Positions 10,498-20,746 are shown, numbered from the stretch's first letter. The stretch: DNA of 64,000 bases from Variovorax sp. ZS18.2.2 (GCF_024701975.1 NZ_JANLNM010000013.1:62001-126000); one strand, 5' to 3'. Notes: a model not told the origin generated them from the letters alone. Numbers and translations: made by a program.

Positions 10498-11670
10498 TTA
10501 CGCAGTTTCCGCGAACAACTCGCGGCCGATCAGCATCCGGCGGATTTCGCTCGTCCCCGCGCCGATCTCGTACAGCTTGGCATCGCGCCACAGCCGCTCC
10601 ACCGGAAAGTCCTTCGTGTAGCCCACGCCGCCCAGCGCCTGGATCGCCTCGCCGGCCATCCATGTCGCCTTCTCGGCCGAATAGAGGATCGCGCCGGCCG
10701 CGTCCTTGCGGAAGGTGCGCGCATGGTCGTTGCGGTCGCAGGCCTTGCCGACGGCGTACACGTAAGCGCGCGTGGCCTGCCACGTCGAATACATGTCCGC
10801 GAGCTTGCCCTGCATCAGCTGGAACTCGCCGATGCTCTGGCCGAACTGCTTGCGCTCGTGGATGAAGGGCAGCACCGCGTCCATGCACGCGGCCATGATG
10901 CCCAGCGGGCCGCCTGAGAGCACGGCGCGTTCGTAGTCGAGGCCGCTCATCAGCACCTTCGCGCCGAGGCCTTCGCCGCCGAGCACGTTTTCTTCAGGCA
11001 CTTCGCAGTTGTCGAAGAACAGCGGGTAGGTGTTGGAACCGCGCATGCCGAGCTTGTCGAGCTTGGTGCCTGCCGAAAAGCCTTTGAAGTTCTTCTCGAT
11101 GATGAAGGCCGTCATGCCGCGCGCGCCCATCTCGGGTTCGGTCTTGGCATAGATGACCAGCGTGTCGGCGTCGCCGCCGTTGGTGATCCACATCTTGCCG
11201 CCGTTGAGCACGTAGTAGCCGTTCTTCTTCTCGGCCTTGAGCTTCATGCTCACCACGTCGGAGCCGGCGTTGGGCTCGCTCATGGCCAGCGCACCGACGT
11301 GCTCGCCACTCACCAGCTTGGGCAGGTACTTCTTCTTCTGCGCATCGTTGCCGTTGCGGTGGATCTGGTTCACGCACAGGTTGGAGTGCGCGCCATACGA
11401 CAGGCCCACCGAGGCCGAGGCGCGCGAGACTTCTTCCATGGCCACGATGTGCGCCAGGTAGCCCAGCTCGGTGCCGCCGAACTCTTCCTTGACCGTCATG
11501 CCGTGCAGGCCCAGTTCGCCCAGCTTCTGCCAGAGGTCGTGCGGGAACAGGTTGTCGCGGTCGATGTCGGCGGCGCGGGGAGCGATTTCGTTGGCGGCGA
11601 AGTCCTGGATGGCGCTGCGCAGCGAGTCGATGTCCTCGCCCAGGTCGAAGTTCAGGCCGGGATCGTGCAT
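10498..11670 (-). CDS. ivd: Isovaleryl-CoA dehydrogenase
   Basis: FAD enzyme oxidising isovaleryl-CoA to 3-methylcrotonyl-CoA. The 390 residues carry acyl-CoA dehydrogenase signatures ALAMSEPNAGSDVVSM and EIGAGTSEIRRMLIGREL. The IVD-specific catalytic Glu lies in SGLDYERAVLSGGP (about E247), whereas most other acyl-CoA dehydrogenases use a C-terminal Glu. The start MHDPGLNFDLG at 11670 is chosen over a 41-codon upstream extension that would run through the operator. It is the first gene of the leucine operon and divergent from the AraC regulator gene. Electrons would pass to ETF. Confidence 0.95.
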   Translation of the reverse strand: MHDPGLNFDLGEDIDSLRSAIQDFAANEIAPRAADIDRDNLFPHDLWQKLGELGLHGMTVKEEFGGTELGYLAHIVAMEEVSRASASVGLSYGAHSNLCVNQIHRNGNDAQKKKYLPKLVSGEHVGALAMSEPNAGSDVVSMKLKAEKKNGYYVLNGGKMWITNGGDADTLVIYAKTEPEMGARGMTAFIIEKNFKGFSAGTKLDKLGMRGSNTYPLFFDNCEVPEENVLGGEGLGAKVLMSGLDYERAVLSGGPLGIMAACMDAVLPFIHERKQFGQSIGEFQLMQGKLADMYSTWQATRAYVYAVGKACDRNDHARTFRKDAAGAILYSAEKATWMAGEAIQALGGVGYTKDFPVERLWRDAKLYEIGAGTSEIRRMLIGRELFAETA

Positions 11671-11754
11671 GTGTCTTGTCTCCTCTGAGGGGTCGGCGCG
11701 CAGGGCTGCCCACGCGGAATGGCGCTTGGAAGAAACGCAGCTTACGCCTCGTCG

Positions 11755-11792
11755 CGCCGCAATTGGCGCCACAATGGTTGCAAATTGCGCCA
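11755..11792 (-). promoter_or_regulatory. 21-bp-spaced operator repeats in the ivd/araC intergenic region
   Basis: CGCCGCAATTGGCGCCA (11755-11771) and GGTTGCAAATTGCGCCA (11776-11792) are direct repeats with starts exactly 21 bp apart, sharing the core GCAA-T-GCGCCA. The ivd-proximal unit lies 85 bp before the ivd ATG. The same arrangement precedes mvaB (91 bp). The distal unit is 18 bp before the araC ATG, so the regulator may also control itself. Confidence 0.62.
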
Positions 11793-11810
11793 CGACTTCA
11801 CCGCCCGACC

Positions 11811-12842
11811 ATGACCTCGCCCGCCTTCCTGAAGCCCGCCCGCGCCGTCACCCCCATGGCCTTCGTGAGAGCCATCGCGAAGGGCTACGAGCGCTACGGC
11901 ATGGACCCCGCCGAGGCCCTGAAGTCGGCACAGATCACGCCGCGCGAACTGGCCCGGCCGGGCGCGCGGGTGACGGCGGCGCAGTTCGAGGCGCTCTCGG
12001 AACACGCCATGCAGGAGCTGGACGACGAGGCCCTCGGCTGGTTCTCGCGGCGCCTGCCCTGGGGCAGCTACGGCATGCTGTGCCGCGCCTCGCTGACCTC
12101 GCCCGACCTGGGCGTGGCCATCAAGCGCTGGTGCCGCCATCACCGCCTGCTGACGGAAGACATCGGCCTCGCGCTCGAAGTGGCCGGCGGCGTGGCCACG
12201 CTGCGCATCACCGAGAACCGCCCGCTGGACGAGGCCTTCCGCGAGTTCTGCTTGGTCACCAGCCTGCGCTTCATGCACGGCTACATGTGCTGGGCCATCG
12301 ACTCGCGCATCTCGCTGCGCAACGCCACCTTTCCGTTCGCGGTGCCACCGCACCGCGATGCCTACGCGCCGATGTTCACGCCCGAGGTGCGCTTCGATGC
12401 GGCACAGGCCACCATCAGCTTCGACGAGCGCTACTTGGCCCTGCCGCTGCAGCGCGACGAGCGCGCGCTGCGCACCATGCTCAAGCGCGCGCTGCCGCTC
12501 ACGATCCTGCAGTACCGCCGCGACCGCCTGCTGGGCCAGCGCGTGCGCGAGCTGCTGCGCTCGCGCGCCGCCGAGGCCACCACCGCGGACGCGCTGGCCG
12601 GATTGCTGAACGTATCGAGCCGCACGTTGCACCGGCAGTTGCACGAGGAAGGCACCTCGCTGCAGACGCTGAAGAACGAGGTGCGCCACGAGCTCGCCGT
12701 GGAGCTGCTGCGCCGCACCAACCGCCCGATCAAGCAGGTGGCGCTGGCGGTGGGCTTTCGCAACGAGAAGAGTTTTTCGCGCGCTTTCCTGCAGTGGACG
12801 GGGTATGCGCCCAGGGATTTCCGGCAGCAAGGACCTTCGTGA
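11811..12842 (+). CDS. AraC-family regulator, probable activator of leucine catabolism
   Basis: A 343-residue regulator. Residues 1 to about 200 resemble the arabinose-binding-like N-terminal domain of the OruR/ArgR-type AraC proteins. The C-terminal 100 residues are the double helix-turn-helix domain (LAGLLNVSSRTLHRQLHEEG, then QVALAVGFRNEKSFSRAF). The ATG at 11811 gives the usual family length and avoids coding across the repeats. Divergence from ivd and the repeats shared with mvaB suggest it controls leucine degradation, a role that LiuR (MerR family) plays in many other proteobacteria. Family certain, target inferred. Confidence 0.88.
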   Translation: MTSPAFLKPARAVTPMAFVRAIAKGYERYGMDPAEALKSAQITPRELARPGARVTAAQFEALSEHAMQELDDEALGWFSRRLPWGSYGMLCRASLTSPDLGVAIKRWCRHHRLLTEDIGLALEVAGGVATLRITENRPLDEAFREFCLVTSLRFMHGYMCWAIDSRISLRNATFPFAVPPHRDAYAPMFTPEVRFDAAQATISFDERYLALPLQRDERALRTMLKRALPLTILQYRRDRLLGQRVRELLRSRAAEATTADALAGLLNVSSRTLHRQLHEEGTSLQTLKNEVRHELAVELLRRTNRPIKQVALAVGFRNEKSFSRAFLQWTGYAPRDFRQQGPS

Positions 12843-12875
12843 GCAGCTGGCGGCCGTGCTGCTCGTGGCGAGCCG

Positions 12876-13328
12876 TCAGGCGGATGTTGCGGTCATCGCC
12901 TTGAACTGCGCAGCCTGCCATGCGTACTCCTCCGCGAAGGCGTCGGGGTCCTTGAGCGCATAGGCGCCATAGGCATAGACCGTGGCATACGCCGCGTAGT
13001 CGGCCGCTTCGAGCGCCTGTCCGGCCAGCGCCCTGGCAACGGCGTAGGTCGCGGACACCGCTGCATGCGCCGCCCCATCGATGGAGGCCGAACCCGGATG
13101 GCTGCCGGCCGTTGCTGCCCCACGTTGTCGCGCCGACGCCAGTGCCGCCGCATCGCACCGGCCTTCGAGGAAGGCGCCGAGGGTGTCCAGGCAATCGATG
13201 GCCTCCGGCGATTCGAGCAGGTGCCGCACGCGCTGCACACACGCGAAGCCGAAGCGCAGCCGCAGCAGCGAATGGACTTCGGCCTCGAGATCGGCCGCCT
13301 TGGCGAGGCGCCGGAGTTCGGCGTTCAC
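12876..13328 (-). CDS. Imm5-like putative immunity-type protein
   Basis: A 150-residue soluble helical protein rich in Ala. The segments FACVQRVRHLLESPEAIDCL, AAHAAVSATYAVARALAGQA and AAYATVYAYGAYALKD recall the Imm5-like family of putative immunity proteins; this is recognition by style, not alignment. The proposed GTG start at 13328 is preceded by a purine-rich AAGAAAGAA and lies 8 bp past the thioredoxin stop, so the two are probably co-transcribed. A CTG overlapping that stop is another possible start. No toxin gene is visible nearby. Function unknown. Confidence 0.6.
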   Translation of the reverse strand: MNAELRRLAKAADLEAEVHSLLRLRFGFACVQRVRHLLESPEAIDCLDTLGAFLEGRCDAAALASARQRGAATAGSHPGSASIDGAAHAAVSATYAVARALAGQALEAADYAAYATVYAYGAYALKDPDAFAEEYAWQAAQFKAMTATSA

Positions 13329-13336
13329 TTCTTTCT

Positions 13337-13669
13337 TCAGGCGGAGGGTGCCGCGGCGATCTTCGCCAGCGCATCGGCGATCGACTGGCTGTCTTCCGGC
13401 CGCACCAGCTTCGCGACTTCCTTGCCATCGCGCATGAACACCAGCGTGGGCCAGAGCCGCACGTTGAACGAGCGGCCCAGCGGGCGGCCGCTGCCGTCCT
13501 CGACCTTGATGCGCGGGATCTCGGGGTACTTGGCGAAGGCCTCGGCGATGTTCGGTTGCGCGGCCTTGCAGATGCCGCACCAGTTGGTGCCGAACTCGAC
13601 CACGGCGGGGCCGGTGCGTGCGTCGATCTCGGCGCGGTCGGGTTGTTCTGTCTTGTATTCGGAGGTCAT
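13337..13669 (-). CDS. Thioredoxin-family protein
   Basis: A 110-residue cytoplasmic thioredoxin-fold protein without signal peptide. The redox motif is WCGIC (Cys31, Cys34) within VEFGTNWCGICKAAQPNIAE, and the cis-Pro segment is FNVRLWPTLVFMRDGKEV. The active site differs from the WCGPC of classical TrxA, so its redox potential and partners probably differ. The ATG at 13669 gives the compact family length. It precedes the Imm5-like gene and likely forms a two-gene unit with it. Confidence 0.85.
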   Translation of the reverse strand: MTSEYKTEQPDRAEIDARTGPAVVEFGTNWCGICKAAQPNIAEAFAKYPEIPRIKVEDGSGRPLGRSFNVRLWPTLVFMRDGKEVAKLVRPEDSQSIADALAKIAAAPSA

Positions 13670-13732
13670 GGGCTGGGGTTCCTTCGTTCCTGCGAATGGA
13701 GGGGAGACGGTGCCAACCATTCCACCAGAAAC

Positions 13733-14425
13733 TCAGGCCGCTTGCAGGCGATAACCCGAAAGCAACGCGGGCAGTTCGGTCATGTCGCTGAACACCTTCA
13801 CCGCGCCCGCGCTCAGCAGCGGACCGGGACCGCTGTGGCCCGATTCACCCGTGCTGTAGCCGAACACCGTCGCACCCGCGGCCACGCCGGCCATCGCGCC
13901 GGTGACCGTGTCCTCGACGATGGCGCAGCGCTTGGGGTCGACGCCCAGCGCTTCGGCGGCGGCGAGGTACACGTCGGGATGCGGCTTGGAGCGCGGCATT
14001 TCGTGGCCGCTGAAGATGCGCCCTTCGAAGCAGTCGAGCAGGCCGACCTTGGCCAGCTGCAGCTCGACCTTGTGGCGGTCGGCGCCCGAGGCACAGGCGA
14101 TGCGGCCCTTGAGTGCCGCGTGGATTTCGCGGACTGCGGCGACGGCATGGGGGATGGCCTGCAGGTCGCGGTCGAGGGCTTCGTTGCGGCGAGCCCGGAA
14201 GGTCTTCAGCCACTCGGGCGTGATGACGAAACCGGTCTTCGATTCGATGAGGGCGGCTTCGTCCTTCACGGCCTTGCCGGTGAAGGTGTTCATCGCTTCC
14301 TCGGTGGTGAGGTGCCAGCCGAGCTCGCCGAGCATGTCGGCGAGCACACGGTTGGTGATGGGTTCGGAGTCGACTAGGACGCCGTCGCAGTCGAAGAGGA
14401 CTGCGGCGAAGGGGAATGGGGTCAT
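13733..14425 (-). CDS. HAD-superfamily phosphatase (phosphoglycolate phosphatase / beta-phosphoglucomutase-like)
   Basis: A 230-residue HAD hydrolase of subfamily IA. Motif I is FDCDGVLVDSEP (Asp12, Asp14), motif II ACASGADRHK, the Lys/Asp motifs MPRSKPHPDVY and IVEDTVTGAMAG. The cap begins with ITNRVLADMLGELGW, the usual helical C1 type. The start MTPFPFAAV at 14425 is chosen; a longer frame upstream runs into the dispersed repeat. Substrate cannot be read from the sequence; a sugar phosphate or phosphoglycolate is likely. Confidence 0.85.
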   Translation of the reverse strand: MTPFPFAAVLFDCDGVLVDSEPITNRVLADMLGELGWHLTTEEAMNTFTGKAVKDEAALIESKTGFVITPEWLKTFRARRNEALDRDLQAIPHAVAAVREIHAALKGRIACASGADRHKVELQLAKVGLLDCFEGRIFSGHEMPRSKPHPDVYLAAAEALGVDPKRCAIVEDTVTGAMAGVAAGATVFGYSTGESGHSGPGPLLSAGAVKVFSDMTELPALLSGYRLQAA

Positions 14426-14820
14426 ATGGTTGTTCGTTGACTTGCTTGCTTGGGACGATGGTAGCAACTGGGGGTTTCTTTTTCTCGGGGCCGGGTCTCG
14501 GCCCGGCGGCCGACTTACTTTCTTTTGCTTCGCCAAAAGAACGTAAGCAAAGAAAAGGCGACCCTGCTGTCTGCGTCCCTACGCTTCGCTTCGGGCAACC
14601 TGCGGTGCTCACGTTCCGCGGGGTCTCGCCCAAACTCGCTTCGCTCAAACAAGGGCGAGCCCTGATCCGCGAAACGCTCCGCTCCTCGGCGCATACAGAG
14701 AAGGGCTTTGGGGACCAGCAGGCCATCGCTGCGCTCGGCCAGCTCACGGGCCTTCGCTTCGCTCGGCTTGGGTTGGTTCCATCTACGACGACGAGCCTCT
14801 GCTCCGCTGAGTTCGGATTG

Positions 14821-14931
14821 GCTCCCTCTCCCTCTGGGAGAGGGTTGGGGTGAGGGCCGGCAGAAACACCGCCTCGCCGGCACGAAGGCCGATGCCCTCA
14901 CCCCCGCCCTCTCCCCAAGGGGAGAGGGGGC
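14821..14931. repeat. REP-like inverted pair
   Basis: Left unit GCTCCCTCTCCCTCTGGGAG... (from 14821) and right unit ending GGGGAGAGGGGGC (to 14931) are imperfect inverted copies about 38 bp long, separated by about 35 bp. Each unit contains its own small palindrome of the CTCCC/GGGAG type. The same family appears at 10377-10486. Confidence 0.7.
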
Positions 14932-15190
14932 AAGTCCAGCCGTCGAGTGAGGCAACGACCCGACCGAATCGAGGCCGAGCGAAGCAAAGGCCCGATTGCA
15001 AGCCGAGCAAAGCGATGGCCCGTGTTGTCTCCACCCCCTCTGGCTGCGCCGAGGAGCGCAGCGTTTCGCGGATCAGAGCTCGCAGCTGTTTGAGCGAAGC
15101 GAGTTCTGCGAGACCCCGCGAAACGCGAGCACCGCAGGTTGCCCGTAGCGAAGCGAAGGGTCGCAGACAGCGGGGTCGCCTTTTCTTTGG

Positions 15191-15222
15191 CTACTTTCTT
15201 TTGGCGAAGCAAAAGAAAGTAG
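15191..15222 (-). terminator. Hairpin 3' of thiC (dispersed repeat, probable terminator)
   Basis: Perfect 13-bp stem CTACTTTCTTTTG / CAAAAGAAAGTAG with a 6-nt GCGAAG loop, about 40 bp beyond the thiC stop. A slightly degenerate copy occurs at 14514-14547. The A/T-rich stem could stop transcription in either direction. Confidence 0.5.
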
Positions 15223-15261
15223 CTCGCCCGCCGGGGCGAGACCCGGCCTCGGAAAAAAACC

Positions 15262-17148
<1,887 letters not shown>

Positions 17149-17247
17149 CGGGGCACTCCTTGTTGAGGGAAAGGGTGCTCCGCAATCGCTCGGTGGACTT
17201 GGGGCCGTCACGGAAGGTGGGTGACGGGACCTCGGTCAGGGAGTGCA

Positions 17248-17334
17248 GCTCTTCTTACGCCGGTATGACCCGGATCAAGTTCGCGGGTCGGCAGCTTTGC
17301 CATCTCAGCACACCACGTGTGTGCACCCCGGAGC
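17248..17334 (-). promoter_or_regulatory. TPP riboswitch (THI element)
   Basis: Reading the minus strand, the element has GGGGTGC near 17330, the conserved GCTGAGA near 17303-17309, and the 3' core GATCCGGGTCATACC followed by GGCGTAAGA. GCTC (17331-17334) can pair with GAGC (17248-17251) as P1. It lies in the thiC leader. The usual GCGTAGGGA 3' end is here GCGTAAGAAGA, a mild divergence. Identity is secure from core and position. Confidence 0.92.
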
Positions 17335-17390
17335 GAGGCCGATTGTGCGAGCCCCGGCCCGGCGCGTCAACCCGCGTCACCCCGCCAGTC

Positions 17391-17551
17391 AGAGGCTGAG
17401 AAGCAATTCGGCGTGACCGAGCAGCCCCCGCAAAGGGCCCCAATCAAGGCGCAAAGCGCAGCCATAGCTCGGGCTATGGCGAGCATTTGCAACGCAGAGT
17501 GGGACCCTTTGCGGGGGATGAGCGGTCATGTCGGATTGCTTCTCAGCCTCT
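17391..17551. repeat. 161-bp foldback element, possible MITE-like repeat
   Basis: The ends are a perfect 17-bp inverted repeat (17391-17407 and 17535-17551, AGAGGCTGAGAAGCAAT). Inside are a second complementary pair around CCCCCGCAAAGGG / CCCTTTGCGGGGG and a central perfect hairpin GCCATAGC-TCGG-GCTATGGC (17460-17479). The whole sequence can fold into one long cruciform. It fills the gap between the TPP leader of thiC and ychJ, and its right end touches the ychJ stop codon. No gene is inside and no clear target duplication is seen. Confidence 0.75.
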
Positions 17552-17982
17552 CAGGCCAGGGGCTGCTGCAGGTCGCCGTCGAGGTAGTACCAGCGGTCGC
17601 CTTCTCTCACGAAGCGGCTGCGCTCGTGCAGGCGGGTAGCGGTGCCCGTGCTGCTGCGCTGGCGCGCGACGAATTCGACCTCGGCATGGTCGGCATCGAG
17701 CACCGAGCGCGAGCGGATGTCCAGCCCCAGCCACTTGATGCCCGGCTCGAACTCGATCGACGCCGGCCGCTTCGACACGTACCAGGTGGCGAGCAGGTAC
17801 TCGGCGCGTTCCAGCACGAAGGCCGAATAGCGCGAGCGCATCAGCGATTCGGCGTCGGGGGCGGGCGTGTTCTCGAAATCGTCGAGGTAGCGGCCACAGC
17901 ACAGGGCGTAGCCGATGGGCTTGTCGCGGCGGTCGGTACGGCCGCAGGGGCAAGGTCCGGTGGTGGGATCGATGGCGCTCAT
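17551..17982 (-). CDS. ychJ: YchJ family protein (UPF0225)
   Basis: A 143-residue YchJ-family protein. It has the N-terminal Cys cluster CPCGR with a second pair YALCCGRYL (SEC-C-like metal site) and the NTF2-like core (LMRSRYSAFV, YLLATWYVSKRP, WYYLDGDLQ). E. coli YchJ is about 150 residues with both an N- and a C-terminal SEC-C motif; here only the N-terminal one is present, common in beta-proteobacteria. Role unknown; a metal-binding function is assumed from the Cys residues. The ATG at 17982 is the only start that fits the family. Confidence 0.85.
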   Translation of the reverse strand: MSAIDPTTGPCPCGRTDRRDKPIGYALCCGRYLDDFENTPAPDAESLMRSRYSAFVLERAEYLLATWYVSKRPASIEFEPGIKWLGLDIRSRSVLDADHAEVEFVARQRSSTGTATRLHERSRFVREGDRWYYLDGDLQQPLA

Positions 17983-18047
17983 GAAGACCGCTATTGGAAC
18001 ACCTCGCGAGGATCCCTCCGATGGGGCAACCCCGGAGCCAGCCGAAG

Positions 18048-19883
18048 CTACCCCACGCGGCTCGCGGCAATCGCGTCCTGCAGCGCCCGCGCATCGGCCG
18101 GCTTGTAGATCAGCGCATAGCCCGCGCGCTCGACCTCCACCCGGTTGGCATGGGCGGTTTCGCCGGTCAGAATGACCACGTTGCGCGCCTTGCCGACCGC
18201 CTGCAGCGCCTGCGCGGCAGCCAGCCCCGAGAGGCCGCTGCCCAGCCGCAGGTCGCTCAGCATCAGGTCGAACACGCCGCCATGCTGCAGCGCCTCGCGC
18301 GGGTTGGCGGCCAGCGCCACCTCGTGGCCCCAGCCGCACAGCAGCGAGCGCATCGCCTCGCGCACGGGCTGCTCGTCGTCGAGCACCAGGATGCGGATCG
18401 CGGAGGTGGTCCGGCCGGACCCAACCGGCTCGGCCGGCACCTCGGTCTCCGGCACCTTCGGCGGCGCGGGCGCCTCTTCCAGCACCAGCGAAAAAGTACT
18501 GCCGCGCGCGGGCGCGGAGCGCACCTCGATGCGCGAACCCATCACCTGCGCCATGCCGGCCACCAGCGACAGGCCCAGCCCGAGGCCGCGGCTGCGGTCG
18601 CGGCCCGGGTTGTCGACCTGGAAGAACTCCTCGAACACATGCTCCCGGTGCTGCGCCTCGATGCCCATGCCCGAGTCGCGCACCTCGATGCGCCAGGCGG
18701 GCACGCCGTCCGCCGGGCGCTGCACCCGCCGCGCGAGCACGAAGACCGTGCCCACAGGCGTGTACTTGATGGCGTTGTCGATCAGATTGCCCAGCACGCG
18801 CGCGAGCATGCGCGCATCGGCCCGCACCACCGCCTCGGTCGGGCGGATGCGCAGCGCGAGCCCCTTGGCATCGGCCAGCGCGGCGAAACGCCCCTGGAGC
18901 GATTCGAAGATCGGATCGAGGTACAGCGGCTCCAGCCGCACCGGGGTCACACCGCCGTCGAGCTGCGCGATGTCGAGCAGCGCGTCGATGGAGCCGCGCA
19001 GCGCATCGACGCTGTCGCGCATGAAACGCAGGTTGTCGGCGCTGGGCGCGGTGCGCGTGTCGAGCGCGTCGACAAAAATCGCCAGCGCATGCATCGGCTG
19101 GCGCAGGTCATGGTTGGCGGCCGCGAAGATGCGCGCGCGCTGCGCCGCGAGCTGCGCCACGTGGTCGAGCTGGCGCGCGAGCGCATCGGCCAGGCGTGCC
19201 TTCTCGAAGCCGGTTTCGATGGCGCTCACGATCAGCCGGTTCTGCTTGCGCGCGTAGTAGAGCGCAGCGAACATCTGCGAGACCACGAGGCAGCCCATGA
19301 TGAGCGTCACGCTGCCCGGCTCGACCACCAGCCTGAGCGCCATGCCCAGGAACATCGGCACGCTGAAGCACACCGCCGCGAGCCACCACTGGGCCAGCGC
19401 CGCGATCACGACGCTCGAAACCCCGCTGACGAAAAAGTACATCAGCAGGATCAGCGTCAGGTCGGCGTGCGGAAAGAAGAGCCACGGCGCAAGCCCCCAG
19501 ATCAGCCCCGGCACCAGCATGCGCAGCTCCAGCCGCCGGCGCGTCTGCACCGCAGTGGCGACATCGATGCCGGCCGGATCGATGCGGCGCAGGTGCCGGT
19601 GCCGCTGCCACTGCGAGGTGTGCACCAGCACGCCCCAGACCAGCGCGCCCAGGTTGTGGGTGAGTACGAGAAAAGTAATCCAGAAGATGGCGGCGACGGT
19701 GGCCGCCATCAGCGGGGTGTCGAAGGTGTCGACCACATAGGCCCGCGCAAGGCTCTGGTCGACCAGCGGATTGGCATTCGGCGACTCGACCCAGTAGCCG
19801 CGGATGCGCTGCAGGATGCCCCCTGGAAAGGGCCTGCGGACGGGGGTGGACGAAGGGGCGCGCATGGACGGAAACCGGGCCAT
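18048..19883 (-). CDS. Membrane hybrid histidine kinase / response regulator
   Basis: A 611-residue hybrid sensor. Residues about 60-210 contain several hydrophobic segments (AATVAAIFWITFLVL, LVPGLIWGLAPWLFF, LTLILLMYFFVSGV). The phospho-acceptor motif is AAANHDLRQPMHAL (His258). ATP-binding boxes follow: NLIDNAIKYTP, DSGMGI and GLGLGLSLVAG. A C-terminal receiver domain has LVLDDEQP, the acceptor Asp in LMLSDLRLG and the conserved Lys in LIYKP. No periplasmic sensor domain is evident, so a signal may be sensed within the membrane. Start may be 19883 or the ATG at 19865. It is divergent from a LuxR regulator gene, a likely partner. Confidence 0.85.
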   Translation of the reverse strand: MARFPSMRAPSSTPVRRPFPGGILQRIRGYWVESPNANPLVDQSLARAYVVDTFDTPLMAATVAAIFWITFLVLTHNLGALVWGVLVHTSQWQRHRHLRRIDPAGIDVATAVQTRRRLELRMLVPGLIWGLAPWLFFPHADLTLILLMYFFVSGVSSVVIAALAQWWLAAVCFSVPMFLGMALRLVVEPGSVTLIMGCLVVSQMFAALYYARKQNRLIVSAIETGFEKARLADALARQLDHVAQLAAQRARIFAAANHDLRQPMHALAIFVDALDTRTAPSADNLRFMRDSVDALRGSIDALLDIAQLDGGVTPVRLEPLYLDPIFESLQGRFAALADAKGLALRIRPTEAVVRADARMLARVLGNLIDNAIKYTPVGTVFVLARRVQRPADGVPAWRIEVRDSGMGIEAQHREHVFEEFFQVDNPGRDRSRGLGLGLSLVAGMAQVMGSRIEVRSAPARGSTFSLVLEEAPAPPKVPETEVPAEPVGSGRTTSAIRILVLDDEQPVREAMRSLLCGWGHEVALAANPREALQHGGVFDLMLSDLRLGSGLSGLAAAQALQAVGKARNVVILTGETAHANRVEVERAGYALIYKPADARALQDAIAASRVG

Positions 19884-19997
19884 GATTCTGCGCGCATTGC
19901 ACGGCGCCGGGCTGCGCCCACCGGGACATCCACCCTTGGCGCGGCGCTTGCTAAACGTTAGCCTTACTTCGGCACACGACACGAGAGCGAGGCGGCG

Positions 19998-20732
19998 ATG
20001 TACCTGACAGGCTCCGAACAGCAGGCACTGCGCGGCGTTTTCACGCTGCTGGCGCAGGAGCGCGGCGAAAGCGACATCCGCGAACACCTGGGCTGGGCGC
20101 TGCTCGACCTGCTGCATGCGGACCAGTTCGCCTCCTTCGTGTGGAACGCCGAGAGCGGCCGCTTCGACAGCCGCGTGGCGCTCAACATGGACCCGGCCAA
20201 CCTCGACCGCTACGGCGAATGGCACCAGCACCACGACCCGATCACCTTCGTGCTGCAGTCGCACCGCCGCGCCACCCGCGTGACCGACGTGATGCCGCAG
20301 TGCGAGTTGATGCGCACCGAGTTCTTCACCGACTTTCTCTCGCGCGACGGGCTGCACTGGGGCATGAACCTGCACGCCTTCGAAGGAAGCCGCGCGCTGG
20401 GTGACCTGCGCATCTGGCGGCGCAAGGGGCGTGGCGATTTCGGCGACCACGAGAAGGGGCTGCTCGACCTGATCGAGCCCGCGTTCATCGGCGCGCTGCA
20501 GCGTGCGCAGCGCACGGCGGCCGCGGTGCCGATGCCTGCCAGGACTTCATGGATTGCCTTGAGCGCACGCGAGCAGGAAGTCGCACGCGCCGTGTGCGAA
20601 GGCCTGACCGACAAGGAAATCGCGCGGCGCATGGCGGTGAGCGTGCCGACGGTGCGCACCTATCTGCGGCGCATCTTCGACAAGCTCGGCATCGAGCGGC
20701 GATCGGCGCTGGCCGGCCTCGACAAGCGCTGA
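19998..20732 (+). CDS. LuxR-family transcriptional regulator
   Basis: A 244-residue regulator. The N-terminal 160 residues form a GAF-like domain (LGWALLDLLHADQFASFVW, ITFVLQSHRRATRV). The C-terminal LuxR/GerE helix-turn-helix is ALSAREQEVARAVCEGL followed by KEIARRMAVSVPTVRTYL and KLGI. It lacks a receiver domain, so it is not a classical response regulator. The gene lies 114 bp from the divergent hybrid kinase, suggesting a shared circuit, although direct phosphotransfer is unlikely. Confidence 0.85.
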   Translation: MYLTGSEQQALRGVFTLLAQERGESDIREHLGWALLDLLHADQFASFVWNAESGRFDSRVALNMDPANLDRYGEWHQHHDPITFVLQSHRRATRVTDVMPQCELMRTEFFTDFLSRDGLHWGMNLHAFEGSRALGDLRIWRRKGRGDFGDHEKGLLDLIEPAFIGALQRAQRTAAAVPMPARTSWIALSAREQEVARAVCEGLTDKEIARRMAVSVPTVRTYLRRIFDKLGIERRSALAGLDKR

Positions 20733-20746
20733 CACTGTGGTGCGCC

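Larger units (their letters stand above)
14426..15261. repeat. Non-coding foldback region with about 220-bp inverted arms
   Basis: An 836-bp gap with no credible gene. Its ends are inverted copies of one another: arm A about 14474-14695 and arm B about 15042-15259. The arms share the GCAACCTGCGGTGCTC and GATCCGCGAAACGCT stretches and a CTTTCTTTTG hairpin. Arm B touches the thiC stop; arm A ends near the HAD start. Several open frames run through, but all are low-complexity products of the repeat. The interior adds a REP-like pair (14821-14931). The elements resemble dispersed Burkholderiales repeats rather than a transposon; no transposase is seen. Confidence 0.8.

Noticed and set aside
14426..15261. 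Small proteins in the gap between the HAD gene and thiC
   Set aside because: Frames come from the repeat arms themselves, occur on both strands, and lack ribosome sites or motifs.
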